From: Cyanobium sp. Tous-M-B4
Lineage (GTDB): Bacteria; Cyanobacteriota; Cyanobacteriia; PCC-6307; Cyanobiaceae
DNA: 64,000 nucleotides
Assembly: GCF_024345395.1 (NCBI RefSeq)
Contig: NZ_JAGQBA010000001.1
Coordinates: forward strand, 520,798 to 584,797
Direction of reading: 5' to 3'
Of this stretch, positions 37,115-47,850 are shown one piece after another (within the stretch, counting starts at the first letter, position 1; every line of letters starts with the position of its first letter). The notes under the pieces were generated by a model, which saw only the letters and a list, made by a program, of their open reading frames with translations, searched no databases and was not told the origin of the DNA. The translations under genes were made by a program, and so were the position numbers.

Positions 37115-38695
37115 TCAGGCCGGCAGGGCTGGCGCCGAAAGCAGGGGTTGGCGAATCAAATCGCCCGGCGGCGGCTGAATCACCTTGGCGAGGGCGGTGG
37201 TCTCCCGTTGCACAAGGGCTTCGATCGAAGCCCGGTAGGTGTCGGTCATCACCCGGGGGTAGAGGCCGATGCCCACGATCGGCACGAGCAGACAGCTGAT
37301 CACGTAGATCTCGCGGGGCTCCGCATCCACCAGGTGGGTGTGGGAGGCAAGCTCAGTGTTTTCCTTGCCGAAGAAGATTTCCCGCAACATCGAGAGCAGG
37401 TACACCGGGGTGAGGATCACGCCCACCGCCGCTAGGGCCGCCATCACGATGCGGAAGCTGAGTGAATAGGCCTCGCTGGTCACGAAGCCCGTGAACACCA
37501 TCAGCTCGGACACGAAGCCACTCATGCCTGGTAGGGCAAGGGAGGCTAGGGAGCAGATGGTCCACAGGGCAAACATCTTGCGCATCTTCTGGCCAACCCC
37601 GCCCATGTCGTCGAGCTGCAGGGTGTGGGTGCGGTCGTAGGTGGCGCCCACCAGGAAGAAAAGGCTGGCGCCGATCAGTCCGTGGCTAATCATTTGCAGC
37701 ATGGCGCCGCTGGTGCCCAGGGCACTGAAGCTGCCGATGCCGATCAGCACGAAGCCCATGTGGCTGATCGAGCTGTAGGCGATTTTGCGCTTGAGGTTGC
37801 GCTGGGCAAAAGAGGTGAGCGCGGCGTAGATGATGTTCACCACCCCCAGCACCACCAGCAGCGGCGCAAATTGGGCATGCCCCTCTGGTAGAAGCTGCAC
37901 GTTGAAGCGCAGCAAGGCATAGCCCCCCATCTTCAGCAAGATGCCGGCCAGCAGCATGTGCACCGGAGCCGTGGCCTCGCCGTGGGCATCGGGCAGCCAG
38001 GTGTGCAGGGGCACGATTGGCAGCTTCACCCCAAAGGCGATCAGCAGGCCCGCGTAGGCGAATAGCTGGAACTTCGTTGAGAAGTCCTTGGCCATCAGCT
38101 CCGTGTACTCAAAGCTGGGGGTGCCACCGCCGTAGAAGGCCATCGCCAGGCCCACCACCAAAATGAACAGGGAGCTACCGGCTGTGTAGAGGATGAATTT
38201 GGTGGCTGCGTACTGACGCTTTTTGCCGCCCCAGATAGCCAGCAGCAGATACACCGGCAGCAGTTCCAGCTCCCAGGCCAGGAAGAACAGCAGCATGTCC
38301 TGCACCGCGAACACGGCGATCTGGCCGCCATCCATGAGCAGCAGCAGGAAATAAAAGAGCTTGGGCTTGAAGGTCACCGGCCAGGCAGCCAGAGCCGCCA
38401 GGGAGGTGATGAAGCTGGTGAGCAGGATCAGGGGCATCGAGATGCCGTCCGCCCCCACCGACCAGGCCAACCCCAGGCTGGGCAGCCACTGCACCCGCTC
38501 CACCAGCTGCAGCCCTTCGACCGCCGGGTCATAGCCGTTGAGGTAGGCCCCCACGGTGATCAAGAAGGTGATCAGGGTGATGCCAAGGGCATACCAGCGA
38601 ATCCGCTTGCCGTCGCCGGCATCGGGAATGAAAGGAATTACCAGGGCCGCGGCGATCGGGAACAGGATCGACGCGCTCAACCATGGGAAGGGCAC
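37115..38695 (-). CDS. ndhD: NAD(P)H-quinone oxidoreductase subunit 4 (NdhD)
   Basis: A 526-residue proton-translocating membrane subunit (antiporter-like, ND4). Around 14 helices. Conserved blocks include [17 protein letters not shown] with the membrane Glu, [33 protein letters not shown] and [16 protein letters not shown]. It lies downstream of ndhF across a 240-base gap with a large hairpin. Confidence 0.96.
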   Translation of the reverse strand: MPFPWLSASILFPIAAALVIPFIPDAGDGKRIRWYALGITLITFLITVGAYLNGYDPAVEGLQLVERVQWLPSLGLAWSVGADGISMPLILLTSFITSLAALAAWPVTFKPKLFYFLLLLMDGGQIAVFAVQDMLLFFLAWELELLPVYLLLAIWGGKKRQYAATKFILYTAGSSLFILVVGLAMAFYGGGTPSFEYTELMAKDFSTKFQLFAYAGLLIAFGVKLPIVPLHTWLPDAHGEATAPVHMLLAGILLKMGGYALLRFNVQLLPEGHAQFAPLLVVLGVVNIIYAALTSFAQRNLKRKIAYSSISHMGFVLIGIGSFSALGTSGAMLQMISHGLIGASLFFLVGATYDRTHTLQLDDMGGVGQKMRKMFALWTICSLASLALPGMSGFVSELMVFTGFVTSEAYSLSFRIVMAALAAVGVILTPVYLLSMLREIFFGKENTELASHTHLVDAEPREIYVISCLLVPIVGIGLYPRVMTDTYRASIEALVQRETTALAKVIQPPPGDLIRQPLLSAPALPA

Positions 38696-38785
38696 GAACC
38701 AGGCCTCACCGTTTGGCCGGAGTGTAGAAATTCAGTCGGGCCCGGCACTCTGCTGATGGGGGATGTCACACAGAGTTGTGCCTCA

Positions 38786-38854
38786 CGCCCGCTCTTGGCT
38801 GATCCCCAGGCACGCGCTACGCGCTTACGCCTGGGGATCAGCCAAGAGCGGGCG
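38786..38854. repeat. 26-bp perfect inverted repeat, 17-base loop
   Basis: Arms at 38786-38811 and 38829-38854 are exact reverse complements over 26 bases, with loop ACGCGCTACGCGCTTAC. The loop can itself pair (GCG-CTA-CGC). A perfect 26-bp stem without a T-run is not a standard terminator. It could be a small palindromic repeat element, a protein-binding site or an RNA processing hairpin in the ndhF-ndhD transcript. Confidence 0.9.
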
Positions 38855-38895
38855 CAGGCGCTGTGGTGGGGCGGTGTAGGTGCTGGTGCGGCCGA

Positions 38896-38928
38896 GGCCG
38901 TGTTGCCCGCGAAGCGGGCGTAACGGCC
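38896..38928. terminator. Imperfect hairpin just after ndhF
   Basis: Arms 38896-38910 and 38914-38928 match at 12 of 15 positions with a 3-base loop, and lie eight bases past the ndhF stop. There is no T-run after it on the transcript, so it may be a stabilising 3' hairpin or partial terminator. Confidence 0.45.
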
Positions 38929-38935
38929 GAACCGC

Positions 38936-40954
38936 TCAGCCAAGCGAGCCGAATAAAACCACTAGGGCGATGACGCCGCCGAACACGATCAGGGCATAGA
39001 ACTGGGCCCGGCCGGTTTCGAAGTATTTGAGCCCCTCGCCGCTGCCCAGGGTCACCAGCCCGGTGAGGTTGACGACTCCATCAACAACCTTGGAATCAAC
39101 CTCCAGCACCTGGCGGGCCAGTTTGCGGCTGCCCTGCACGAACAACTTGTCGTTGATCGCATCGAGGTACCACTTGTTGGCCAGGAATGCATTAAGTGCG
39201 GGGAAGCGAGCAGCTACGGCTTTGCCCAGATCGATTTTGTGCAGCGCGTAGGCCAGCACGGCCACGGTTATGCCGGCGATGGAGATGCCCACGGAGGCTC
39301 CGGCCAGGGGCAGGAATTCGCTCCAACTGAAGTGTTCGGCTACCTCGGCTGCCTCCTTGGGGTCGAGCAGGTTGCCGAAGCGGCTGTTCCAGGGGGTGCC
39401 AAGCAGGCCTACCAGCACTGAGGGCACGGCCAGCACGGCTAGGGGCATAGCCATCTGCCAGCCGGATTCGTGCGGATGGCTGGCGTGGCCATGGTCGTCG
39501 CCATGGCTATCGCCCTGTTCATCAGTGGTTTTCCCTGCTTCAGCCAGCAGCTGGGCCCGCATGGCCTGATCATTGCCGCGAAACTCCCCCTCAAAGGTGA
39601 GGAAGTAGAGGCGGAACATGTAAAAGGCGGTCATGCCGGCGGTGATGAAGCCAGCCACCCAGAGCACGGGGAACGAACCAAACGCCACGCCGAGGATCTC
39701 GTCCTTACTCCAGAAGCCAGCCAGAGGTGGAATGCCGGCGATGGCTACGCAGCCAATCAGGAAGGTGCTGCTGGTGATCGGCATGTATTTGCGCAGCCCA
39801 CCCATCAAGCGCATGTCTTGGGCGAGCACGGGCTCATGGCCCACCACCTCTTCCATGGCGTGGATCACCGAGCCGGATCCCAAAAACAGCATCGCCTTGA
39901 AGAAGGCATGGGTCACCAGGTGGAACATGCCGGCCACCGGAGCGCCGCAGCCCATGGCCAGCATCATGTAACCCAGTTGGGAAACGGTGCTGTATGCCAG
40001 ACCTTTCTTGAGATCCATCTGGGTGAGGGCAATCGAGGCCCCCAGCACCAGGGTGATGGTCCCCACCACGGCGATCGTGGCCTGCACAGCCGGGAAGGGT
40101 TCGTAAACGGGTTGCAACCGTGCGACTAGGAACACACCGGCGGCCACCATGGTTGCCGCGTGGATCAGGGCTGAAATGGGGGTCGGGCCCTCCATGGCAT
40201 CCGGAAGCCAGACGTGCAGGGGGAATTGGGCCGATTTCGCCATCGGTCCCATGAACACCAGCAGACACAGCAGAATCGCCGCCGCGTTGGAAATGCTGCC
40301 GCCGGCTACGGCCTCCTGCAGCCGGCTGCCAATTTCCTCAAAGCCGAAGCTGCCGGTGGCCCAGAACAGACCCAGGATTCCCAGCAGCAGACCGAAGTCG
40401 CCAACCCGGTTCACCACAAAGGCTTTCTGGGCGGCATTGGCGGCGCCATCGCGGTCGTACCAGAAGCCCACAAGCAGGTAGGAGCACATGCCCACCAGCT
40501 CCCAGAACACATAAATCTCCAGCAGGTTGGGGCTGATCACCAGGCCCAGCATCGAGCTGCTGAATAGGGCTAGGTAGGTGAAAAAGCGCACGTAGCCCTT
40601 GTCATGGGCCATGTAGCCATCGGAATAAACCATCACCAGTACGGCGATGGTGGTCACCAACGACAGCATCACGGCGCCGAGGGCGTCCACCCGGAAGCCC
40701 ATCTGCAGGTTGAAGGTGCCGGCGCTGGCCCAGTTGAACAGCACTTCGGTGGGTGGTGCACCCGCCAGTTGCTGGGCCAATACGGCGTAGCTCAGAACTG
40801 CAGCCGCTCCCACGCAGCTGATTAGCAACCAGGCCACTGGTTTGCGCAGCCGATTGACGGTGCGGTTGAAGCTGATCAGCCCCAGCCCGGTAATACAAGC
40901 CCCGACAAGGGGCAGCACCGGAATCAACCAGGCGAGTTCGGCGGCTGACGGCAT
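38936..40954 (-). CDS. ndhF: NAD(P)H-quinone oxidoreductase subunit 5 (NdhF)
   Basis: A 672-residue antiporter-like membrane subunit (ND5 type) of NDH-1. The start MPSAAELAWLIPVLPLVGAC is set at 40954; the open frame upstream, to 41131, lacks membrane character. LEIYVFWELVGMCSYLLVGF, the HVWLPDAMEGPTPISALIHA block and THAFFKAMLFLGSGSVIHAM are diagnostic. A His/Asp-rich loop follows DEQGDSHGDDHGHASHPHES. With ndhD it probably belongs to NDH-1L. Confidence 0.96.
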   Translation of the reverse strand: MPSAAELAWLIPVLPLVGACITGLGLISFNRTVNRLRKPVAWLLISCVGAAAVLSYAVLAQQLAGAPPTEVLFNWASAGTFNLQMGFRVDALGAVMLSLVTTIAVLVMVYSDGYMAHDKGYVRFFTYLALFSSSMLGLVISPNLLEIYVFWELVGMCSYLLVGFWYDRDGAANAAQKAFVVNRVGDFGLLLGILGLFWATGSFGFEEIGSRLQEAVAGGSISNAAAILLCLLVFMGPMAKSAQFPLHVWLPDAMEGPTPISALIHAATMVAAGVFLVARLQPVYEPFPAVQATIAVVGTITLVLGASIALTQMDLKKGLAYSTVSQLGYMMLAMGCGAPVAGMFHLVTHAFFKAMLFLGSGSVIHAMEEVVGHEPVLAQDMRLMGGLRKYMPITSSTFLIGCVAIAGIPPLAGFWSKDEILGVAFGSFPVLWVAGFITAGMTAFYMFRLYFLTFEGEFRGNDQAMRAQLLAEAGKTTDEQGDSHGDDHGHASHPHESGWQMAMPLAVLAVPSVLVGLLGTPWNSRFGNLLDPKEAAEVAEHFSWSEFLPLAGASVGISIAGITVAVLAYALHKIDLGKAVAARFPALNAFLANKWYLDAINDKLFVQGSRKLARQVLEVDSKVVDGVVNLTGLVTLGSGEGLKYFETGRAQFYALIVFGGVIALVVLFGSLG

Positions 40955-41055
40955 GCGCTGCAAGCTGGTTGGCGCAAGTGTAGGCAGCCAAACAAGTGCA
41001 TACCCAGGCCTGTGCGGGCTCGCCCATGGGCGGGGAGCTTCTCGGCTAGCAGCAC

Positions 41056-41793
41056 TCAGCCCAGCAGGTGGCCCAAGCCTGTGCGAGCGAAGCTCGTAGC
41101 GCCGAGGCCGATGAAGCGATGGGCCCACCAAAACACGCCCACGGCAATGGCAATGCCCAGCTGGGCTGGCCGTAGAAATTCGCTGGGGACCAGCTGCTGG
41201 TGGCCGGTCAATATCGCCCTAAAGGGAAGGATCGAGGTGCTAGCCCTCAGCTCCTCAAAGGCGCTACCGAAGCGCTTGGCCAGGCGGCGGTCGCCGTTCC
41301 ACACCGCAAATAGGTGGTGGGCGATCAGGCCGGCGCAGGTGGCCACCATGAAGCTGCTGCCGATCCAGAGCAGGTGGGTGGCGCACCAGAGGACCTGGCC
41401 CACCGCCTGGGGATGGCGGCTGATGCGGATGATGCCGGTGGCATAAAGCCGCACCTGGGGCTTGAGCACCGCCGGGATTTCCAGCAGGTTGTAGGTGGCT
41501 GGATAAAGAAACAAAAAGCTGATCGCGGTGCCGGCCCACACCACGGGCACGATCCAGGGCTGGTCCTGGAGATTCCAGAGGCGCACCCCGTCGTAGCGAT
41601 GGGCGAGGAAGTAGCCGATCACCACCACGGCTGAGGGGATGCTCACCGCGGCAAACAGCAGCCGCCAGGCCCGCTCGCCAATTTTTGCTGCGCCCCACAC
41701 CCGCAGCGAAGCTCCGCCGCTGTGAACTACGGCGAAAGCCAGCAACAGGCCGAGCATTACCCAGCTGCTGTGGTGCGAAGAGCTGGGGGGCAC
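41056..41793 (-). CDS. NnrU/Z-ISO-family membrane protein
   Basis: A 245-residue protein with about six helices. The NnrU signature includes LAFAVVHSGGASLRVWGAAK, FLYPATYNLLEIPAV, GIIRISRHPQAVGQVLWCAT and HLLFAVWNGDRRL with conserved His residues. The 15-cis-zeta-carotene isomerase Z-ISO of plants and cyanobacteria is an NnrU relative that binds heme. The carotene genes crtP and crtB are 2-4 kb away, so a Z-ISO role is plausible but unproven. The frame starts at a GTG (41793); ATG at 41757 would give a shorter form. Confidence 0.78.
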   Translation of the reverse strand: MPPSSSHHSSWVMLGLLLAFAVVHSGGASLRVWGAAKIGERAWRLLFAAVSIPSAVVVIGYFLAHRYDGVRLWNLQDQPWIVPVVWAGTAISFLFLYPATYNLLEIPAVLKPQVRLYATGIIRISRHPQAVGQVLWCATHLLWIGSSFMVATCAGLIAHHLFAVWNGDRRLAKRFGSAFEELRASTSILPFRAILTGHQQLVPSEFLRPAQLGIAIAVGVFWWAHRFIGLGATSFARTGLGHLLG

Positions 41794-41897
41794 GGGCCGG
41801 ATGGGGAGTTGTGAAGCTCACGATTCTCGCTGCCAGGCTTCCCCCCTAGAGTTTTGAACTCGCCAGCTGGCAGGCTCCGGCCGATCCAGGCAACCCA

Positions 41898-42872
41898 ATG
41901 GCAGACCTGCCTTTTACTCTTGATCAGCTCCGCATCCTGCGGGCCATCGCCTCTGAGGGGAGCTTCAAGAAGGCCGCAGACAGCCTTTATGTGACTCAGC
42001 CGGCGGTGAGCCTGCAGATTCAGAATCTGGAGAAGCAGCTCAGCGTCAGCCTGTTTGATCGGGGCGGGCGCAAGGCCCAGCTCACCGAGGCAGGCCACCT
42101 GCTGCTCAGCTACTGCGACCGAATCCTGAGCCAGTGTCAGGAGGCCTGCCGGGCTTTAGAAGACCTGCACAACCTGCGCGGCGGCTCGCTCATCGTTGGC
42201 GCTAGCCAGACCACCGGCACCTATTTAATGCCGCGAATGATTGGTCTGTTTCGGCAGAAGTATCCCGAAGTGGCGGTTCAATTGCAGGTGCACAGCACCC
42301 GCCGCACCGGCTGGAGCGTGGCCAATGGTCAGGTGGATCTGGCGATCATCGGCGGCGAGCTTCCAACGGAGCTTTGTGAGCTGCTGCAGGTGGTGCCCTA
42401 CGCCAGCGATGAGTTGGCCCTGGTTCTGCCGGTGAAGCATCCGCTGGCCCGCCTGCCCGAGCTCACTAAAGACGACCTCTACCGGCTGGGTTTTGTCTGC
42501 CTTGATGCCCAGTCGACCACCCGCAAGATGGTCGACCAGCTGCTGGCCCGCTCCGGCTTGGATGTGGGCCGGCTCAAGATTGAGATGGAACTCAATTCCT
42601 TTGAGGCGATCAAAAACGCCGTTCAGTCGGGGCTTGGGGCCGCCTTCCTGCCTGTGGTCTCAATTGAGCGGGAGCTCTCGGCTGGCAGCCTGCATCGCCC
42701 CCAGGTGGCCGACCTGCTCGTGCGCCGCCAGCTGAAGCTGATCACCCATCCAGCCCGCTATTGCTCCCGGGCCGCCGATGCCTTCCGCAAGGAGGTGCTG
42801 CCCGTGTTTGCCAGCCCCGATAGCCCCCTGCGCCGGCCGTTGCAGCAGCAGGAGGCCCTTACTCAGAACTGA
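41898..42872 (+). CDS. rbcR: LysR-type regulator RbcR
   Basis: A 324-residue LysR protein: N-terminal HTH ([20 protein letters not shown], then [20 protein letters not shown]) and a substrate domain ([40 protein letters not shown]). Sequence and setting beside ndhF fit RbcR/Ycf30, which controls Rubisco and carbon-concentrating genes. NdhR/CcmR is a close alternative. It diverges from the NnrU gene, leaving a 104-base promoter gap. The final codons, CAGAACTGA, are part of a tandem repeat. Confidence 0.88.
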   Translation: MADLPFTLDQLRILRAIASEGSFKKAADSLYVTQPAVSLQIQNLEKQLSVSLFDRGGRKAQLTEAGHLLLSYCDRILSQCQEACRALEDLHNLRGGSLIVGASQTTGTYLMPRMIGLFRQKYPEVAVQLQVHSTRRTGWSVANGQVDLAIIGGELPTELCELLQVVPYASDELALVLPVKHPLARLPELTKDDLYRLGFVCLDAQSTTRKMVDQLLARSGLDVGRLKIEMELNSFEAIKNAVQSGLGAAFLPVVSIERELSAGSLHRPQVADLLVRRQLKLITHPARYCSRAADAFRKEVLPVFASPDSPLRRPLQQQEALTQN

Positions 42873-42942
42873 TCTGGTTCAAAATTAATTTGATTCAGAA
42901 TTGATCAGTTTTAGAATTGATCAGTTTCAGAACTGATCGGCT
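42863..42942. repeat. Five tandem copies of a 16-base unit
   Basis: Units at 42863, 42879, 42895, 42911 and 42927, each 16 bases, resemble TTCAGAATTGATCAGT. Units 3 and 4 are almost identical; 1, 2 and 5 are diverged. The first contains the rbcR stop (AACTGA) and the fifth contains the stop of the convergent DUF3172 gene. Each unit has a TGATC core, and adjacent units can form AATTGATCAGTT-type dyads. It is AT-rich against a GC-rich background. Confidence 0.85.
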
Positions 42943-43609
42943 TCAGGGGTGACGCCCACCGTGTCATCAGCTACTCCCTTCGTTAGGAATTTGTTTTGGC
43001 TGGTGTCTGTTTGGTAGACGCAGCGCACGATTGGCTTGTCTTTGACTGAGCCGATGTAGGCGAAGGTGTTCATGCGCTGCTTGCACTGGCGCATCTGTTC
43101 GTTGGTTACGGCTCCTTCCTTCTGCAACACGCTCCAGTTTTCCCGGCGGATAACGCAGCCGGCCTTGAGCTCCGGCTGGGTCACGAAGCTGGAGCTGGGG
43201 TTCATGGTGGTGTAGAGCTCCACGTCCATCACGAAGGCACTGGCGCCCCACTGGCGGCAGAACTCCGGATCAGGCACCGCCATGTCCAGCTGCTGGCTGC
43301 TGGCGATGTTGCCCTGGTCGCCCTGGGTGGTGCTGGAGATGGCGGTGCCGATGCCGATGCCCACCACCAGCACCCCAGCCAGGATCGCCAGGGTGCCCAC
43401 GTTGAACTGAAAGGGGCCTGTGCCGCCAGGACCACTTCCGCCAGGGCCACTGCCGCCCGGGCCGCCTTTATTGCCGCCCCCGGCAGGCCGCCTGGGCTCA
43501 TTGCGACGACCGCCCCGCTCATAGGCATCCTCTGCGTAACGCCCTCCGGGTGAACGCCCCTCATCTGGGCGCTCACCGGCGTAGCGATCTGAGATGTAGC
43601 GGGAGCGGC

Positions 43610-43613
<4 letters not shown>
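42927..43613 (-). CDS. DUF3172 family protein
   Basis: A 228-residue protein. The first 65 residues are Arg/Gly-rich and unstructured ([18 protein letters not shown]), then one helix ([20 protein letters not shown]) and a soluble domain with [33 protein letters not shown] and [17 protein letters not shown]. This is the cyanobacterial DUF3172 pattern; the domain with conserved Cys is likely extracytoplasmic. Its stop overlaps the tandem repeat. It overlaps the ndhM stop by four bases. Confidence 0.85.
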
Positions 43614-45466
<1,853 letters not shown>

Positions 45467-45468
45467 TT

Positions 45469-46380
45469 GTGGTGGTGTCCTCGCTCCCAAATTTGGAGAA
45501 GGCTTATGAGGCCTGCCGGCAGGAGACGGCCGAGTGGGCTAAGACCTTTTATCTGGGCACCCTGCTGATGCCGCCGGCCAAGCGCCGGGCGATTTGGGCG
45601 ATTTATGTGTGGTGCCGCCGCACAGATGAGCTGATGGATAGTGCGGAGGCCCAAGCCCGTCCTGTGGCAGAGCTGGCAGATCGCCTAGATGCCTGGGAGG
45701 AGCGCACTAGGGCTCTGTTTGCTGGCGAGGTTTGCGATGGCCTCGATCTGGTTATGCGGGACACGATGGAGCGTTACCCCCAGCCCCTGCAGGCTTACCT
45801 AGACATGATCGAGGGGCAGAGGATGGATCTGCGCTTGCACCGTTACCCCACCTTCGAAGATCTGGAGCTCTACTGCTATCGGGTTGCAGGTACCGTTGGC
45901 CTGATGACTCAGGAGGTGATGGGACTGGATCCTGCCTACACAAGCGCCCCTTGGAGTGATCGGCCGGACACCTCCCACGCAGCTGTAGCTCTCGGCATCG
46001 CCAACCAGCTCACCAATATTCTTCGCGATGTGGGCGAAGATCGATCTAGAGGACGCATTTACCTTCCCCAGGAAGATCTGGAGCGATTTGGCTATAGCGA
46101 AGCCGAATTGCTTGCGGGCACGGTTAATGATAACTGGCGTGCGCTGATGCGATTCCAGCTAGAGAGAGCCCGAATGTGGTTTGCCCGCTCAGAGGCAGGA
46201 GTGCGCTGGCTTGCTCCCGACGCCCGATGGCCAGTATGGGCATCGTTGCGGCTGTATAGGGGCATTCTTGATGTAATTGAAGAGCATCACTACGACGTTT
46301 TTAACAAGCGAGCCTTTGTGCCGAGGGCTGGCAAGCTATTCGATCTACCTTTTTCCTATCTAGTTGCTCAGGTGCGCTGA
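45469..46380 (+). CDS. crtB: Phytoene synthase
   Basis: A 303-residue enzyme that joins two geranylgeranyl diphosphates to phytoene, with the prenyl-binding DxxxD motifs in YVWCRRTDELMDS and NILRDVGEDRSRGRIYLP. The YCYRVAGTVGLM segment is also typical. Three GTG codons (45469, 45472, 45475) can start it just after the crtP stop. It follows crtP, forming the crtP-crtB operon. Confidence 0.95.
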   Translation: MVVSSLPNLEKAYEACRQETAEWAKTFYLGTLLMPPAKRRAIWAIYVWCRRTDELMDSAEAQARPVAELADRLDAWEERTRALFAGEVCDGLDLVMRDTMERYPQPLQAYLDMIEGQRMDLRLHRYPTFEDLELYCYRVAGTVGLMTQEVMGLDPAYTSAPWSDRPDTSHAAVALGIANQLTNILRDVGEDRSRGRIYLPQEDLERFGYSEAELLAGTVNDNWRALMRFQLERARMWFARSEAGVRWLAPDARWPVWASLRLYRGILDVIEEHHYDVFNKRAFVPRAGKLFDLPFSYLVAQVR

Positions 46381-47288
46381 TTAGGGCCGCCTCCAATCCA
46401 CTCCAGCAGAATTGAATTCACCAGCTCAGGTGCTTCGTCGTGGGGGCAGTGTCCCAGCCCCGGCAGCACGCGTAGATCCTGAACGCAGGAGTATTGCTCG
46501 GCCCAGCGGCGTGCCTCGGCTGGATCCTCCCAGGGATCAGCTTCTCCCCAGATCATGCGCACCGGTAGCGGTGGGGTGGCGGCGCTTAGGTCTGCCAGCA
46601 GCTCGGGGGCTAGATGGTCGTTAAACAGGTTGACGAAGCCGCGAAAGCTTTCCGTGGCACCTGGATCGGTGCTGGGGCGGTGCAGCAGGGCTACCAGCTC
46701 ATCGTCGATGTGGGCACCACTTGGGTAGGCCCGTGCCAGCACGCTGCGAATGAAGGCCGGCTGGGCCAGTAGGCGAAACAGGGGCACGATCACCCAGCGC
46801 TGCCGCACCAGCTGCTTCACAAGGGGGCGACTGGTGCGCTCCCAGCCAGGCAGCTGGGCCGCCCGTTTGTCGTCGAGGGTGCGCTGGGCGCAGTCGATCA
46901 GGATCACCTGAAAGGGAGGTAAACCCTCTGCCAGGAGCAACCGGGCGGCGGTGAGGGCCACCATCGCGCCTATGGAGTTGCCCACCAGGTGCACGCGGGG
47001 GGGCTCTGGGCCGCTGTCAGATTCAGCCAGAAGCAGCTGCCGCACCGCATCTGCGACCTGGCGGCCCCAGAGGTCGAAGCAGTACTGAACAGCGCCCCGC
47101 CTTGACGGCTCTTGAGCTAATTGGGAGCCAGGCTTATCGCTGGCGCCAAAACCCAGTAGGTCGAGGGCGAGCACCCGGGCATGGGGAGCGAGGGCCGGCA
47201 GGTTGTGGCGCCAGTGGCCCACTGACGCCCCAAAGCCATGGATAAGCACAACCCGGTCGGTGCTGCTGGGCGACCCCGTTGCAAGCAA
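46368..47288 (-). CDS. Alpha/beta hydrolase, start uncertain
   Basis: A 306-residue alpha/beta-hydrolase fold protein: VVLIHGFGASVGHWRHNLPA oxyanion segment, the nucleophile elbow HLVGNSIGAMVA, the acid in MIWGEADPWEDP and the His in LPGLGHCPHDEAPEL. The frame's first usual start is a TTG (47288), but the nine codons before it read WNWQGHRIH, the usual N-terminal motif of cyanobacterial members, up to a stop overlapping rbp. No ATG/GTG/TTG exists there, so a CTG (47357-47355) or other rare start is possible. Confidence 0.82.
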   Translation of the reverse strand: MLATGSPSSTDRVVLIHGFGASVGHWRHNLPALAPHARVLALDLLGFGASDKPGSQLAQEPSRRGAVQYCFDLWGRQVADAVRQLLLAESDSGPEPPRVHLVGNSIGAMVALTAARLLLAEGLPPFQVILIDCAQRTLDDKRAAQLPGWERTSRPLVKQLVRQRWVIVPLFRLLAQPAFIRSVLARAYPSGAHIDDELVALLHRPSTDPGATESFRGFVNLFNDHLAPELLADLSAATPPLPVRMIWGEADPWEDPAEARRWAEQYSCVQDLRVLPGLGHCPHDEAPELVNSILLEWIGGGPNQRT

Positions 47289-47353
47289 GTGGATCCGATG
47301 CCCCTGCCAGTTCCAGTGGCTGGAGATCGGATTCGTATCAGTAAGTGCTTGGC

Positions 47354-47782
47354 TCAGACAGCAGCCTTCTGGTTAGAAAGCAGGTCCTTGAGCTTGGCCA
47401 GTTCGCCGGCCCAGCGGGGATCGGGAGCTTCGCTATCGACGTTGTCGGCGTGGACAACCTTGTTGACGGCCTTGCGGGCAGCGGTGGGAGCAGCGCCGCC
47501 GGGGCGACGCTCGCCGGGGGCTGGGCTGCGGCTGTCCTTGCGCTCGGAGATTTCGATGCGCATGGCATTGCCGCCGAAATCCTTGCCGTTGAGCTGCTCG
47601 ATCACCGTTTCGGCAGTCTTTTGATCTTCAACGTTGGCAAAGCCGAAACCGCGGCAAGCGCCGGTGTCGCGGTCGTTGACTGCCTTGAAGCGCACTCCTT
47701 CACCCACGGCACTGAACAGAGCTTCGAGCTCCTTGGCATCAAAGGTCTGCGGCAGGTTGCCGACGTAGAGGCGGATGCTCAT
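47354..47782 (-). CDS. RRM-domain RNA-binding protein (Rbp)
   Basis: A 142-residue cyanobacterial Rbp: one RNA-recognition motif with RNP2 (IRLYVGNLP) and RNP1 (CRGFGFANVED), then an Ala/Pro-rich linker. Rbp proteins are often cold-induced and bind RNA. It has a structured 5' leader next to the cca terminator. The alpha/beta-hydrolase gene follows on the same strand. Confidence 0.93.
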   Translation of the reverse strand: MSIRLYVGNLPQTFDAKELEALFSAVGEGVRFKAVNDRDTGACRGFGFANVEDQKTAETVIEQLNGKDFGGNAMRIEISERKDSRSPAPGERRPGGAAPTAARKAVNKVVHADNVDSEAPDPRWAGELAKLKDLLSNQKAAV

Positions 47783-47793
47783 GGGGAAGGGGG

Positions 47794-47850
47794 AAAAAAC
47801 TTTCTGCAGGCGAGGAGAAGCCTCTCGATGCGCCTTTGCATCAGAAAGTT
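47794..47850 (-). terminator. Hairpin with T-run between cca and rbp
   Basis: On the minus strand AACTTTCTG (47850-47842) pairs with CAGAAAGTT (47806-47798), followed by a T-run. The 35-base loop contains GATGC...GCATC and CGAG...CTCG pairings. The cca stop codon lies in the stem. It fits a terminator for cca and might also be a temperature-responsive leader for rbp. Confidence 0.6.

Larger units (their letters stand above)
38696..38935. other. ndhF-ndhD intergenic gap
   Basis: This 240-base gap holds no gene. It contains a 26-base perfect inverted repeat (38786-38854) and a shorter imperfect one (38896-38928). The rest, nearest ndhD, has no motif I can identify with confidence. The promoter or processing signals for ndhD are probably here. 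Confidence 0.8.

Noticed and set aside
38786..38854. A rho-independent terminator
   Set aside because: The stem is far longer than usual and no T-run follows on either strand.
42863..42942. A short CRISPR array
   Set aside because: Units are directly adjacent with no spacers and only 16 bases long; no cas genes nearby.
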